Origin: Leptasterias polaris
Taxonomy: Eukaryota > Echinodermata > Asteroidea > Forcipulatida > Asteriidae
NCBI GenBank assembly: GCA_037783415.1
Contig: JAZGTN010000188.1
Coordinates: 1,817,001 to 1,881,000 of the forward strand
Length of the DNA stretch: 64,000 bases
Direction: 5' to 3'
This document shows positions 52,432 through 64,000 of this stretch, piece after piece. A program made the position numbers and the translations under genes. Positions within the stretch are counted from its first letter, which is position 1, and the number at the start of each line of letters is the position of its first letter. The notes beneath the pieces were generated by a model, which was given only the letters and a program-made list of their open reading frames with translations, made no database searches and was not told where the DNA came from.

Positions 52432-54749
52432 CATCACCAGTGCGCACTGACACTTTGGTTGGCAAAATGATGGAACATCGCACCTGTTTGTATGGGGCTG
52501 ATGGTGGCGTGACGCAGACGCGTTTCTGCATCTGCTTACATGTACATGTAGTGCACATCTTTATGGCGTTTGCCAACCAATAGTGTATCTACGCATGTAT
52601 TAAAGTAATTAGCATATTTCATGTAAGGGTCTATTTCAGCATAAATGGTACAAACTTTACAGATAAACACTTCAAAAGTATCTGAAATTTTCCACACTTG
52701 TTTAATTGCTGGTAAATCTATTGCTACATCCAAGTACCTGTAAGACCTACATGTATGGTAACCGCCCAAATTCTTGCCTAACTGAGTTTGGTGGACAGTC
52801 AAGTGTTAATGTATAAGGCACGTTTAGGACGCAACATGGTGTGCATACAGGCCCGCCAGGCCCGACTCACTGTTGGTACATCACCACATACAGGAGTCAC
52901 TGTGTTCCTATATGACATTTACCATAACGTAGAGGGATCGCACTTTGTTTAATCATGAACACGAGTAAAAACAGCACTTCCGTTTTTCAGTTCCTTATTT
53001 TTTCACTTTAGTTTTTAAGATTTTGTCTAAAAACATAGCTTCAATGATTCATAGCAAACTCATTTCACTGAAAGTGACCTGACGATTGAGCCTGGCTTTG
53101 TAGTGTGGTCAATCTTTGCTAGCATGCAGCGAATTATTTACATTGTACAGTTATAACAAATTACTGTATTCCTACATGTATCGGGGTTAAATCTCTGTTG
53201 TTAGATCCCCAGAGAAGACGTATGCACTGGACATCATTGACAATATACTAACCTACAAGTATCCACAAATTATTGATAAACATAAGCAGGGATTTACTAC
53301 TGTAGACAAGATTGAGCCCTGCCACACTGAAGCCTTAAATGCAGAAAATTTACAGAAAATAAGTATACTTAAAGTGCATATATAGACTGTGCAACTCTCG
53401 CGCGCATTCGAACTTCCGGGACCATAGTGGTCCCAACCATATGGAGTTTTACATGGGCGAGATTTTGTTTCGTCAATTATTTTAGTTTAGTGTAGGTTAT
53501 GACCTAGAAAAGTATACATGTTGTTGGGAATGTAATACTAAGTGATAACAAAATATGAAAGTAAAACCAATTCAACAATATAACGAAGAAAACCCAAGAA
53601 TTAAACTTGACCTCAGCTTCCGGTTATTGCAAAAAATTAAGAATTTTGTGCTCGCCTCCGATCATAAAACTTACGTAAACGCTTGTTTTGGATGCGCAAT
53701 TATAATCGCCAGATGCTGTAATTGCAAAGCAAACCCTTTTCATTGCAGTCTATGGTTGTTGAGGCGTCAGCATCCTCTTTAAACTGCGATACGGGTCCAT
53801 TTAAGACCCGTTTGACCTTCACGAATCCGCGTAAGGGGTTTCTAAAAAGTTAACATCAAATAGGCATCCTTGTCCCAGAGTTTTAAAAAAAAATTCAATA
53901 ATAATATACACACTATTGTGATTTTTTTTTCAAAAGCTAAAACTTTTCATAAAATTGAAATGATTTATTTTTGTTGTTCAGATTTTGTCATGAGATATAT
54001 TTTAAAACAAAGATTTAATTTCAGAAATAAAAATGTTCTTCGTTTGACGTGTTTTCTCGTTCGGATACGCGCGAGACTTGCACAGTCTATTTTGGTGCAT
54101 GTCTGTCTGTTAAGACCAAGGCATGTACAGTAAGTACAGCATGTACTTGTACAGCATAACATGCCATCTGCAACTAGAATCATGGAGGAAGGAAAAATAG
54201 TATAGTAATAGAGCCAATACAATATCTCATCCTATTCTTCTGACAACTACTGTCAGCCATCAAGTGCATAAATAGGTCTACGTTACAATGGCACAATGCT
54301 AATAATATCTGTGTGTCTTTTATTTTTTCAAATGGCACAAGTATGCAGAAAGAATTTGTAACGTGTAATTAAGGAAAATTGGAACCTGTATCAAATTCAT
54401 AAGATGTAATCTTTCACAATAAAACTCTTTAATTCATCTGATTGTGTGTCAATCAAGCATTTCAACATAAGATAGTACTAGACCTATACAAACTTTAAGT
54501 ACTGTTACATCACATTTTCTTGCCCACAATGGATTTACAATGTGTATTTATTTATTTATTTATCAATTTATTTGTTTTATTTTAATATATTTTTGTTTTA
54601 TTTATTTATTTATTTTTGTTTTTATTTAATTATTTATTTATTGTTACGTATTATTCTTATTAAAATTTTGGGGGGCTATCAAGTGAACAAAAACACACTG
54701 ACAAAAGTATCTCACACACAGTGTAAGTATCTTGATTGTATACACTGGA

Positions 54750-54830
54750 CTTGTGCACAAACATACCATGTTGTGTCTTGTGCACAAACATACCATGTTG
54801 TGTCTTGTGCACAAACATACCATGTTGTGT
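54750..54830. repeat. Three perfect tandem copies of a 27-bp unit
   Basis: CTTGTGCACAAACATACCAT... repeated three times without change; open frames across it are artefacts. Perfect identity implies recent expansion. Confidence 0.92.
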
Positions 54831-57800
54831 CCATGCAAACATGTAGTATACATTATGCAAACTAACTCCTGGCAGTGTTCTATAATGTTAACCTTAAATA
54901 AATACCCCTTCATATTGTCTATTTCTGTGTACTGGTAAAAACACTTCATAAGATTTGTTTCCCCTTTTTTCAAAATATCCAATATTTGGCTTCACGTAAA
55001 AAGTATTTTTTTTAAAGCATAGAGATGATAGAGCACCAGTAGCTTGCACACCTTACTTAACTATTTCTGAGCCAGCTGATTATCATCAAAACTATCTTTG
55101 ATCATTATCCAAAGACCTCGTCTCTATGGCAACCCTACAGTATTTCCCCACATGATTCCAATTTTTCCAATCATTGTTGCCACAGGGGTCCATTAAAACT
55201 GTGATTTCATTTCATAGCAATCATTAGTGTAGTCCATTCATGTGACAATGCATGGTCATAATGCTGACTTTTGACACAGGTGTGATTTGCAAGTGTGAAA
55301 TTACAACACATACAAGATGAAAACAAATTGTCAAACAGTCGACTTCAATCAAGTATAGCAAGCTGCTATGGAAACCTGTATGTGAATTAACCTTGATTGT
55401 TGAGTTCATGCTTTAACTTCAGTTTGTGTAATGATACTTTAATACAGCTTCAGGCTTACATGATTCCATGAATCTCCTTTAAAAAAAGCCTGAGAGTCAC
55501 CAGGTTGTATGGTTAATATGATGCAGATGTATTGGTTGAATGACTACCCTGGGAAAGGTGAGGTAGGGTCCTGGATAATGCATAAACTCAATACCAGGTC
55601 ATCATACATGTATGCACCTCTTGAGATTCCACCATCTGGACTACTGGCACATGCACAATCAATAGTAGTCAGCATCGCACACATTCATCTTAAGTGTTCT
55701 AAATTACACTTTCTAATATTTATTTTACAAGAAGTTTGTAGAACAAGAGATCAACCTCACAATTACCAACAGAGTTGTGCGGTGCGATTAATTATTAATA
55801 AGCAACCAATCAATACAAATTTACTATGTGTATGGCTGATATCCGCCCAACCACAAACAAAATTTCCTGTGAAATACTGTAAAATATTTAAGGAAACATT
55901 TCATTATAATGTACCACAAACACTAACAGTGCCTGTAGCCATTCATTAATATCCTACCACATCCACTGTACTACATGTATAAACATAATTCTAATACTTA
56001 ATAAGCTCCTCATCTCCTTCCAAAAATTTAATGTGATGCATATTTGAAACAAATTAATCACCCACAACTTTATGTTAAAAAGAATGAGAAAAATTATGAT
56101 GATTCCACCCCCCTTGACAAGCATCTGTTCAGTCAAGGTTCAAAGTACAAATGATTAAAACTCAGATGACCTTCCATTCACATTGAAGTAACCTTTGTGT
56201 TTACTCAAGTTACCCTCTAGTCTTCATACATCATACATGTCTGCTGGGTCAGTGGTTTCCATTCTAATGAAGGCCTATCCTCATTAATGAAGAGAGCAAA
56301 TGTACCATTTTATGTATGAATTCAACAATGAACAAATCACTCTGATAGATTTATCCTTTTAAATATGTATTTTTGAAGAAAAAACACACACGAACATGTA
56401 GACTCATAATGGATTACAAACCAAACGAAACACTGTCATGATCTGCGTATATTAAAACAGTTGAGAAGGTACTATTCAAATGTCTGGATTGGTTACATTT
56501 ATAAGAATATGATGGGTGTCATAGTGTCATTCATGCCAATCTACAATAAACACACATCGCTACATGTAAGTTATCACACCTCAATCCTTGCCTTACTGTG
56601 TCTTCAATTCAATGTTTAATGCAAGACTGACCCTTGTCCTGTTATATGCATCAAGATTGTATAGAATTTAGCAACAACATAAACAAAGTACAGTAATTTA
56701 AAAAAACACCAAAAACCAAAAACATTATTTACCTGTTGAATTGTAGCTATTTTGAAGTGTGTAAATCCTGCCCTAGTATTACCATGGAGGAAGGTATTAG
56801 TGACATCCAAATATTTCCTTTATGACACAAGTATAGGATGCATCAATGCAACTTGAAAGATGGTAACTCCAAGCAATGATTCCTTTCTTTTTACTGTCAA
56901 AAGAAACAGCTTCAAAATAAGTCAGACTTCACAGTTATAACATGGAAGAGCAAACCAGACCATTCACAAACAGTACTGCCAGAAATTTAGAGTGAGAACT
57001 ATCTCTCAAGGAGCTTCCACAAGACACTGCACAAGACACTGCACAAGCTTTCTGTCCTTACCAACTATGACAGCTTCCACTGCTGATGAGCATACAAAAC
57101 TCAATACACACATGTCCACACATACATTCTCATGATACAGAAACCACTGCGTTAAAAGCTGCTGATTTACCATTGGTCAAGAGCCTTTCCCTTGTACAGT
57201 CAGTGCATGGCGTGTACATCCACAGTGAGTGTGTGTATAGTACACATGTTGGTCCAGGTCACTGCTATCTTACTAACCAATCAGGGACCAAGTAATGTGT
57301 TAGCAGTGACTAGCAAGTATGAATGGTTTCAGTCAGCTCTGTGTGAACCCCCTGCTTAACCCTGTGCTACAACAGAAGTCTGTGTAAATGGAACTTAAGT
57401 TCAAGTACAGGGTAACCAGGGTCGAAAATTACATACAAACCTAATATTACATGATGTGAGTTCAAATCAATTAGTTTATATCTAAAACAAAGCATCCACT
57501 GTGTAGGAAACATTAACACAAATTATTTGCAACAGATATCCCACTATACAAAATATGAGAACTACATGTAAGAATTAATACTCAAGACAAATCACCAATC
57601 GGTCTAAATCATTCTGACAATGTGATGAATGGTTGTGATAAAGATATGAGAGAATCCTTGGTTAGAATTAAACCACATACAAGAATAAGATGTTCATCCT
57701 TCTGATCCATAGCTGTAACATGAAAACAATAATGTTGTAGCTAACTCTATAGTTATGATCATTTTAATTTTGAAGAATCACATGAGAAGATCCACTTACA

Positions 57801-58835
57801 AAAAGACATGATCTCAAATGCAGGAATCAACCCCTTACAATTAAACATGACAATAATTCATTTAGCTTTATGATTGTCCTGACCTGTACTGTGTTTCCCT
57901 TTCTTGTGGTAACATCGGAGTTACAATGTAATATTAATAAGAATACAAAGTCATGTGATAAAAAACTTCAAACATATTTTGTATACCAAGACCTTCCTCA
58001 AACACCATTTTACTTGTTTAACAACAGGATGACAATTGAAATGACAGTAATGAACATATACAGGCATACATTGCAAAGTTTTTGTTGAGAAGTGAAATTA
58101 GACAATTTCTGTGCATGATAATTGGACTGGTCAAATGACATGTCAGGTGAACTGTACTGTGAAGGCAAAGTAGTTTTATTGCCTGATAGCACGCAATATC
58201 ACAAGATCTCAGTGGTGGGAGAAACACCCCATGTAACCTGCCCACAGAAAGATCTAGCTAACCAGCTCTTGATCAATGGAACAACTTGCAGAACTTTTGA
58301 TATATGTCAGACAGGGTAGGGGCCTAATAGGTAATGATGTCACACAGTATGAAAGCAGTTCACTGCATGTGGAGACCAAACATCCACAGCAGATTTCCTT
58401 TAAAAAAGTCTTATAAGCATTACAAGGAGTGAAAAAAATCAGAAATTAAATTGAATTTCAATCATATGGAAATCATTTAAATCATATGCCAATCACCGAT
58501 CCATAAAAAAAAATCACAACATGTGGTAATAAAAGAATGGCATTTATCTGAAGGTAGAAAAAATGTGCCAATAAAAAAAGGCCAAGGCAGGTGGGGAGGT
58601 AAAGACAGCTTGAACAAAATCTGTGAACTCTTCTAAAAATGTCAATCATAGCCTCTGAAGTAAATATTGAAAGTAACAAATACTCTTGGAACAAAACACA
58701 AAACTTTTTTAATCATGTGTTTAAAATGTAGTACATCATGTAAGCCGAAAAATAACACAGCAATGCACTTTAAACTAGGACTGGTTTGGTGTATTATGAC
58801 AAAGAAACCATACACTTTTTAAAAACAAAACATTC

Positions 58836-58930
58836 AACCAATTTTACAAATAATTTCAATGTAGAAAACACACAAAAACGTTCTACCAATTTTACAAACG
58901 ATTTCACTTGTAGAAAACACACAAAAAACA
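58836..58930. repeat. Two-copy tandem repeat, about 48 bp
   Basis: ACCAATTTTACAAA(T/C)(A/G)ATTTCA... GTAGAAAACACACAAAAA occurs twice with a few changes. Confidence 0.8.
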
Positions 58931-61714
58931 TCCTTTTTCAATGGAAATTATACATTGGCAAAGTTCTTTATCACATTGCGAAACTGATAACTTCAGTACA
59001 CACTGGTTCTAAATTGACTCGCCATACTTTTAGATGTTAAATGTCTGAGCCATAAGTAAGTATGTACTTAAGATTAAGAATAACTCACCAACTCTAAAGA
59101 CCATATCAGCACAAACACATACTGACAAACTCTTTAAACAATGCATTAATCAAGATTTTGCTACCATTGTTTTGTCATGAAATTGCCCTTCACACTATTC
59201 ACTAATATAACAGTATTGGTGCACCAATACATGAAGAGTTAGAGCAGCATCGTCACTCAGTCAAAGATTTTTTAAATAATGTATTATTTACATGTTTCCT
59301 CTTGTAAGGATGCTCTTTTTAATTGTCTGTTGTCTTTCCATCCAAATGCGCGCTTAATTTATAAAATACAAAATGAGAGCATGGCTGCAAATGGTTACTC
59401 GTTTGTTGTTGAGTTCTTTGCGAATTTCAAGAATGTACGATCTTTTCCAATGGACACACAAAACACAACTAAGATATTGGAAAAAATTTCTTTTCTTTTT
59501 AGAGTTTCAGATTATTGCATCATTAAAATGTTGAGTAGCAGGTTCACAGCAGATAAATTGACGTTTATAGACGAACAAACTCATTCATGAAAATCTTGTA
59601 TGAAAAAGCTTTAAATGCACTGTCAATCAAACAGTTTAGTTGTGCCACCCTGTAGGTCTAAGATCATGTATACAGTGGATACATGCTGATACTAGATTGT
59701 GTCTCACTGCCATTCAAATGACCACACTAGTTGTCAAATCTGTACTTCATACAAAGTTAGGTAAACATGACTCAAAATACAGCTTCAAAGACGATAGATT
59801 GAAAATCAATAGAAGGTTGATACAATGGTTCTATCTCTTTATCAGAACATGTGAACTATACAAACCCTGACATCCGAGTTAAATAGTCAACATTGATTTG
59901 AAGTCTTCAGGTTTGAAGATATAAACAACAAAATATTTATACACACATACATTATAAATATTATTCTTTAAAAACCAAAAACCATGGATTTATTTTTCTT
60001 GTCTCCATCTGTACAGTGCTTGCTAAAAGCATATATAGTAGTATTTGGTGTTTTAGAGTTTAATTACAACTATCATAAGACATAAGACATTAAACACCAC
60101 TAAATTCTCAATAAATAGTTCTATTTAGATAAGACATGTACACTAAACAACTTTTGCAAAAACCCTATCATTCCAGTTTGCTTGTTCTGACTGCATCATA
60201 ACTATTTAATCAGTACAAAGAGTACAAGTGCAGGAAATCTATAAAAAAAAAATCTAATCACAGACAATTAAAAATCCTCAGGCCACATTTTGTTGGATGT
60301 CAAGTTTATGTATTTTAAACCAAATGGTTTGAGTGAAGGCCCCGAGGGAAATGAAACATCACAAACCTAATATCAGAAAATAGCTAGAACTTGTTGTAAA
60401 TATATTGCCTTTAAAACAAGTCAGAAATACGCATACTTCTGATAACTTTATTTGTTTATTAAAAAAATAAAAATAAAGATAACATGTAAATGTTGTTGAT
60501 AATGCTTAACTGACTTTGTCTTAATTCAACCAAGAAACAAATTTAATGTTTGCATAAAATACATCCAAATATAAAACATCATGCATGAAAATCATTCTTC
60601 ATTTCTTAAAAGGTTAAAGGTGCAAGTATAATCTGGTACAAATCTTTCATCATTCAAATAGACTGTGACATTAGAAAGTAATGTCGTCCCAAAAGGATCA
60701 GCCCAAAAGTGGAGGAAAAGATTAAGAAATGACCCTATCTATCTGCACCATTCCTATGAACTCTCAAGGTTGACAGCCCCTATATTTCAGTTTATCATGC
60801 AGCATGTTAATCATTCAAACATGCCACTGACAAAGTTGAACCCCTATCACTTTTTATAACAACCAGCTTTTATGTACATACATGTATGTAACTGTGGAGA
60901 AATTCAAACTGTACAATTAGGCCTACTGTACACGAACAATGTACAGCACCAAACTGTGGATATTTTGAGGCTTAAAATTAGGCAACAGTGTAAGCATGGT
61001 GAGGACCAGGTCTACACTGCATGGTAATGACCAGGTTGGTGGTTGACCAATGTTAATGGACATCGCCTTTGACTTGTTCCATTAACAGCAGACAAAAACC
61101 ATCCAAGGTCCTTTACACACTGGTTGCCATTAATAAAGAAAAAATTAAAATCATCAGAATTTGTGCCGATATTTTTGCAGATTTATTTTTTTGCCGATAT
61201 TTTTTAGAATTGTTCTAGTCATGTTCAAGGGCCATTCTTTAAGCCCGTTCAAGTTTTGTGTGGGACCTTTTTTCTTACACATAATTTACTATTTATGTAT
61301 TTTAAAGAACCAGACTACATAGTACATGTACATGTACATGTATGAGCTTTGAAAATTAACAGGGCTCACCATAAATGAAGAATACTTTATCTGGTGTTTG
61401 GCTTTAAATATGCTTTGGATTCAATTGCATACTATCTGCCTTAAATTGACACTTTGTGCATGGTATGCACATGGGGCATCTGTCCTTGCCAAATTAACAA
61501 AATAATATGCAAATTTATAGAAAACAGTTGATTTGATAGTTCACCAAAAAGTGCAAACAGAGCTTTTACACAACAACTTTTTATTTGCTAGTTCACAGAG
61601 CTGTTCTTTATATTACATGTACATAAATCTCCATTTGATCCGAGTCTTTGACCAATCAGAGTGCGTATTGATAAGTATTATAAGAAAATTAAACATTACA
61701 TGTAGGTGCATGGT

Positions 61715-61733
61715 GGGGGGGGGGGGGGGGGGG
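61715..61733. repeat. 19-bp poly-G run
   Basis: Uninterrupted G19, with the 61,789-62,181 open frame starting 56 bp downstream. Confidence 0.9.
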
Positions 61734-61788
61734 TGTTAAGCCTGACTTCGGTCTGGGCCCACTGGAGGGACCCTTTAATTCTTCTGTC

Positions 61789-62181
61789 ATGCAATTCAAT
61801 GTATGTATAAGGCAACTCCTGGCCATTTTACCCCGACTTCTTTTTGGCGAAGTTGTAAGGAGTATGAAGAGAGTTCCAGTTAATTGGTTTACTCATGCTC
61901 TTACAGGTGTTCTTCTGTACTCGCAATTAATAACATTTAACAATAATAATAATAAAGGGCTAAGGCAAAAATCAGAGGTGCAACTGGTTATAAAAAAAAA
62001 AGACCTGTCCATAATTGGGCTAGGCAACCCAGCCTTCAGCACTGCAAACAGTGTGAACCCTGCTGGCGGGAATGGGCCAAGGGGCCAAGTAAATGGGGAA
62101 AAATTATTCAATAAAATAATGATGAAATTATTACAAAGTATAACAGCTGATAATAGCATACAAGTAGCTGGAGCCGTTTAA
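61789..62181 (+). other. 130-codon open frame of unknown nature
   Basis: The longest ATG frame in the eastern part: MQFNVCIRQLLAILPRLLFG... VNWFTHALTGVLL, then an AAT microsatellite read as Asn repeats, then KKKDLSIIGLGNPAFSTANS and GGNGPRGQVNGEKLF. The microsatellite and A10 run argue against a conserved gene; the second half looks more protein-like than the first. Possibly a TE fragment. Not recognised. Confidence 0.2.
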
Positions 62182-63570
62182 GACTAGTTGGCTTAAGTGC
62201 ATTCGGCTTTCATAGCCATACGCATATTGGCATGCTTACTCACTAGTAACGCATAATGCTATCAACAGCACTCCATAAAAAATATATTTGTTTGCACAAT
62301 GGTAAGCTGCGAAGCATCCTAAGCATCCTACATTGCATTTTTTTTTTCAATTTAGGACTCCTATGTTAAATTTGGGAGTGTTGGAACATTATACATAGCA
62401 GATTGAAGTATGACACGTGATGCTTGTTCCACCAATCTAAGGACAAGCATCTATAAGCGCGGTTTACAAAACAAATTATAATAATTTCACAATAATTTGA
62501 AAGTGACGACGTGATTGTTCACCTACATGTATAACTCTTCCTACGAGCTTGTGGTCAAGTGTCTTCCAGCAGGAGAAAACAAATTCCCAAAATGTATCCT
62601 ACAAACATAATTTTTTATATTTATTTTTAACTCTACTAGATCACTCAACAGGTTTTCCACCATAAATGTGTGGTTTGAGGTTGTAGGATCAGAACTACAG
62701 TCCAGTGACAGACATGGGACCCTAATTGTAATCCTATCATTGGTTATGAAGGACTTGCGAACAATCAGTATTCTAGTAAAATTCATGTTTTTGTAATTTC
62801 CTTTATCATGTTAGTCATGTGTTATAATGAAATTCTCTTTAGAATCATTTTAATTTTCACAATATTTATTTCATTGATCCATTCCTTCTGTTAGTGTTAA
62901 GTTTATATAATTTGCTTCCATTGACTGTGGAAAAAAAATCTTTTTAAATACAGACAAAAACATTTAATTATAAAATGTTGGTTTTATTTTATGCTAACAG
63001 TAACAGACACTACCCATTCTTGTTTTTGCAGCAAGATAAAGTACATGTACATTAGTTCTTCAATTAACTCTTTGTTCCTAAAGTGTATGACTGTTATTAT
63101 ACATCCTTTTCAGATGACTGATTCATAACAAAAGGACAAGGTTTTAGAAGAAAATAATCTACAACAAAGTACATGTGTTATTAACAATTGGCATCCATCC
63201 CTTTCAATTTCAGAGTGCTCTTGTATACATACATGTACATGTACATGATTGTTACTTGTTAGATGAAGTGTAAATAATAGTAATACGTGTAGATTGTGGA
63301 ATTTTCCTACAGGGTTGTACATGCTTCTTTGACAAACATTCCTAACAGGTTTGAAGGTTATTTTATGGCTGGAGATTATTGATAGGAACAAGGAATGACT
63401 GATTTATAGTCCATGGAGTATAAATCTTACACTTAACTTCTACAAGTGCCAACAGTTCTTTCCAAATCCTTGTGTCACATACCCTTGGCTTGTGATGCCT
63501 GAATTAATCATTTCAGGAAAGATTTTACACTGTTTATCTTTGGGTGAATGGTCTGCAGTTGTTGAAAAAT

Positions 63571-63654
63571 GAGTGACTAAATGGAAGTTGTATCAAGTGA
63601 GTGACTAAATGGAAGTTGTATCAAGTGAGTGACTAAATGGAAGTTGTATCAAGT
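63571..63654. repeat. Three tandem copies of a 28-bp unit
   Basis: GAGTGACTAAATGGAAGTTG... repeated three times without change. A similar short duplication (GCCTTCATTGAGTAAATGA twice) lies at about 63,889-63,927. Confidence 0.92.
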
Positions 63655-64000
63655 GCCATCACACTTGTTCGATTAATCAATAAAGGTACAAACTACAACT
63701 GACTCTACATTTTCTTAGACATTTAAAACCACTGCATAGATCATACACAATTTATGGTTCAAAGGTATTTAGCTATTATTGCTAGATATAACTTTGCCAT
63801 TATTTCACAAACTTTTTTCCAGACTAAAATCTAAAATAAAATATCCTGAGGCTTTGCATGCATTACATGTGATGTAGACTTTCAATATGCCTTCATTGAG
63901 TAAATGAGCCTTCATTGAGTAAATGAGCATGTAGTATCAGAGCTTTTTATTAGATGATAAGCATTACAGGAAAGCTCCATTAAAGAATTTCCAAGTTTTG

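Larger units (their letters stand above)
49708..64000. other. No gene recognised; AT-rich sequence with scattered repeats
   Basis: I searched both strands for exons with known protein signatures and found none. Isolated open frames (53,191-53,385; 55,509-55,949; 59,279-59,590; 61,789-62,181) have no recognised domain. By position it may hold the GRB promoter and noncoding first exons, since the 48,113 acceptor needs an upstream exon. A GC-rich patch at about 53,390-53,450 includes CTTCCGG (ETS-like). Confidence 0.45.

Noticed and set aside
54542..54982. Open frames with triplicated HTMLCLV or HNMVCLCTR phrases
   Set aside because: They read through the 27-bp tandem repeat and adjacent TTTA low-complexity DNA.
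1..64000. CRISPR arrays, operons or bacterial/viral gene blocks
   Set aside because: No regularly spaced repeats with unique spacers and no intron-free gene clusters; everything fits an animal chromosome.

Overview
This window is animal nuclear DNA. Genes are split by GT-AG introns, introns run to more than 10 kb, intergenic DNA is AT-rich, and the sequence is packed with short transposable elements (TEs) that have inverted ends and visible target duplications. There is no bacterial operon structure and no CRISPR array. The repeat families (TTAAAGG-ended elements, a tRNA-derived SINE, an L2/CR1-like LINE ending in ATT repeats, many TACATGTA octamers) and a single GRB7/10/14 homologue suggest a deuterostome invertebrate. 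A sea star or another echinoderm is my best guess, but this rests on recall of repeat styles and is not certain.

Layout. (1) 794-9285, plus strand: the last three coding exons of a paraoxonase (PON) gene. The final intron, 7.3 kb, is filled with repeats. (2) 9.5-12.5 kb: LINE and recombinase relics and small inverted-repeat elements. (3) 17,595-47,991, minus strand: a nearly complete 13-exon GRB7/10/14 adaptor gene of about 680 codons, with an N-terminal PNPFP motif, RA, PH, BPS and SH2 domains. Reading phases agree at every exon junction except the one between exons 6 and 7. (4) 37.5-42.1 kb, inside the largest GRB intron and on the same strand: two small unrecognised spliced gene candidates, one with an apparent frameshift. 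(5) 49.0-49.7 kb: a foldback element holding two mirrored ATG exons, one of them phase-compatible with GRB exon 2. (6) 49.7-64 kb: no gene recognised, only repeats and isolated open frames.

How the parts relate. The paraoxonase (a secreted or membrane-bound calcium-dependent lactonase/esterase family) and the GRB adaptor (receptor tyrosine kinase signalling) are convergent neighbours. Their 3' ends are separated by about 8 kb, and I see no functional link. The most unusual content is two long-inverted-repeat elements (24.8-25.6 kb and 49.0-49.7 kb). Each carries a mirrored start codon in a strong context followed by a splice donor, and both lie on the GRB transcription unit in phases that would allow alternative first exons. 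A third notable item is a perfect 36-bp-arm hairpin with a 9-bp target duplication nested inside another element at 39.4 kb.
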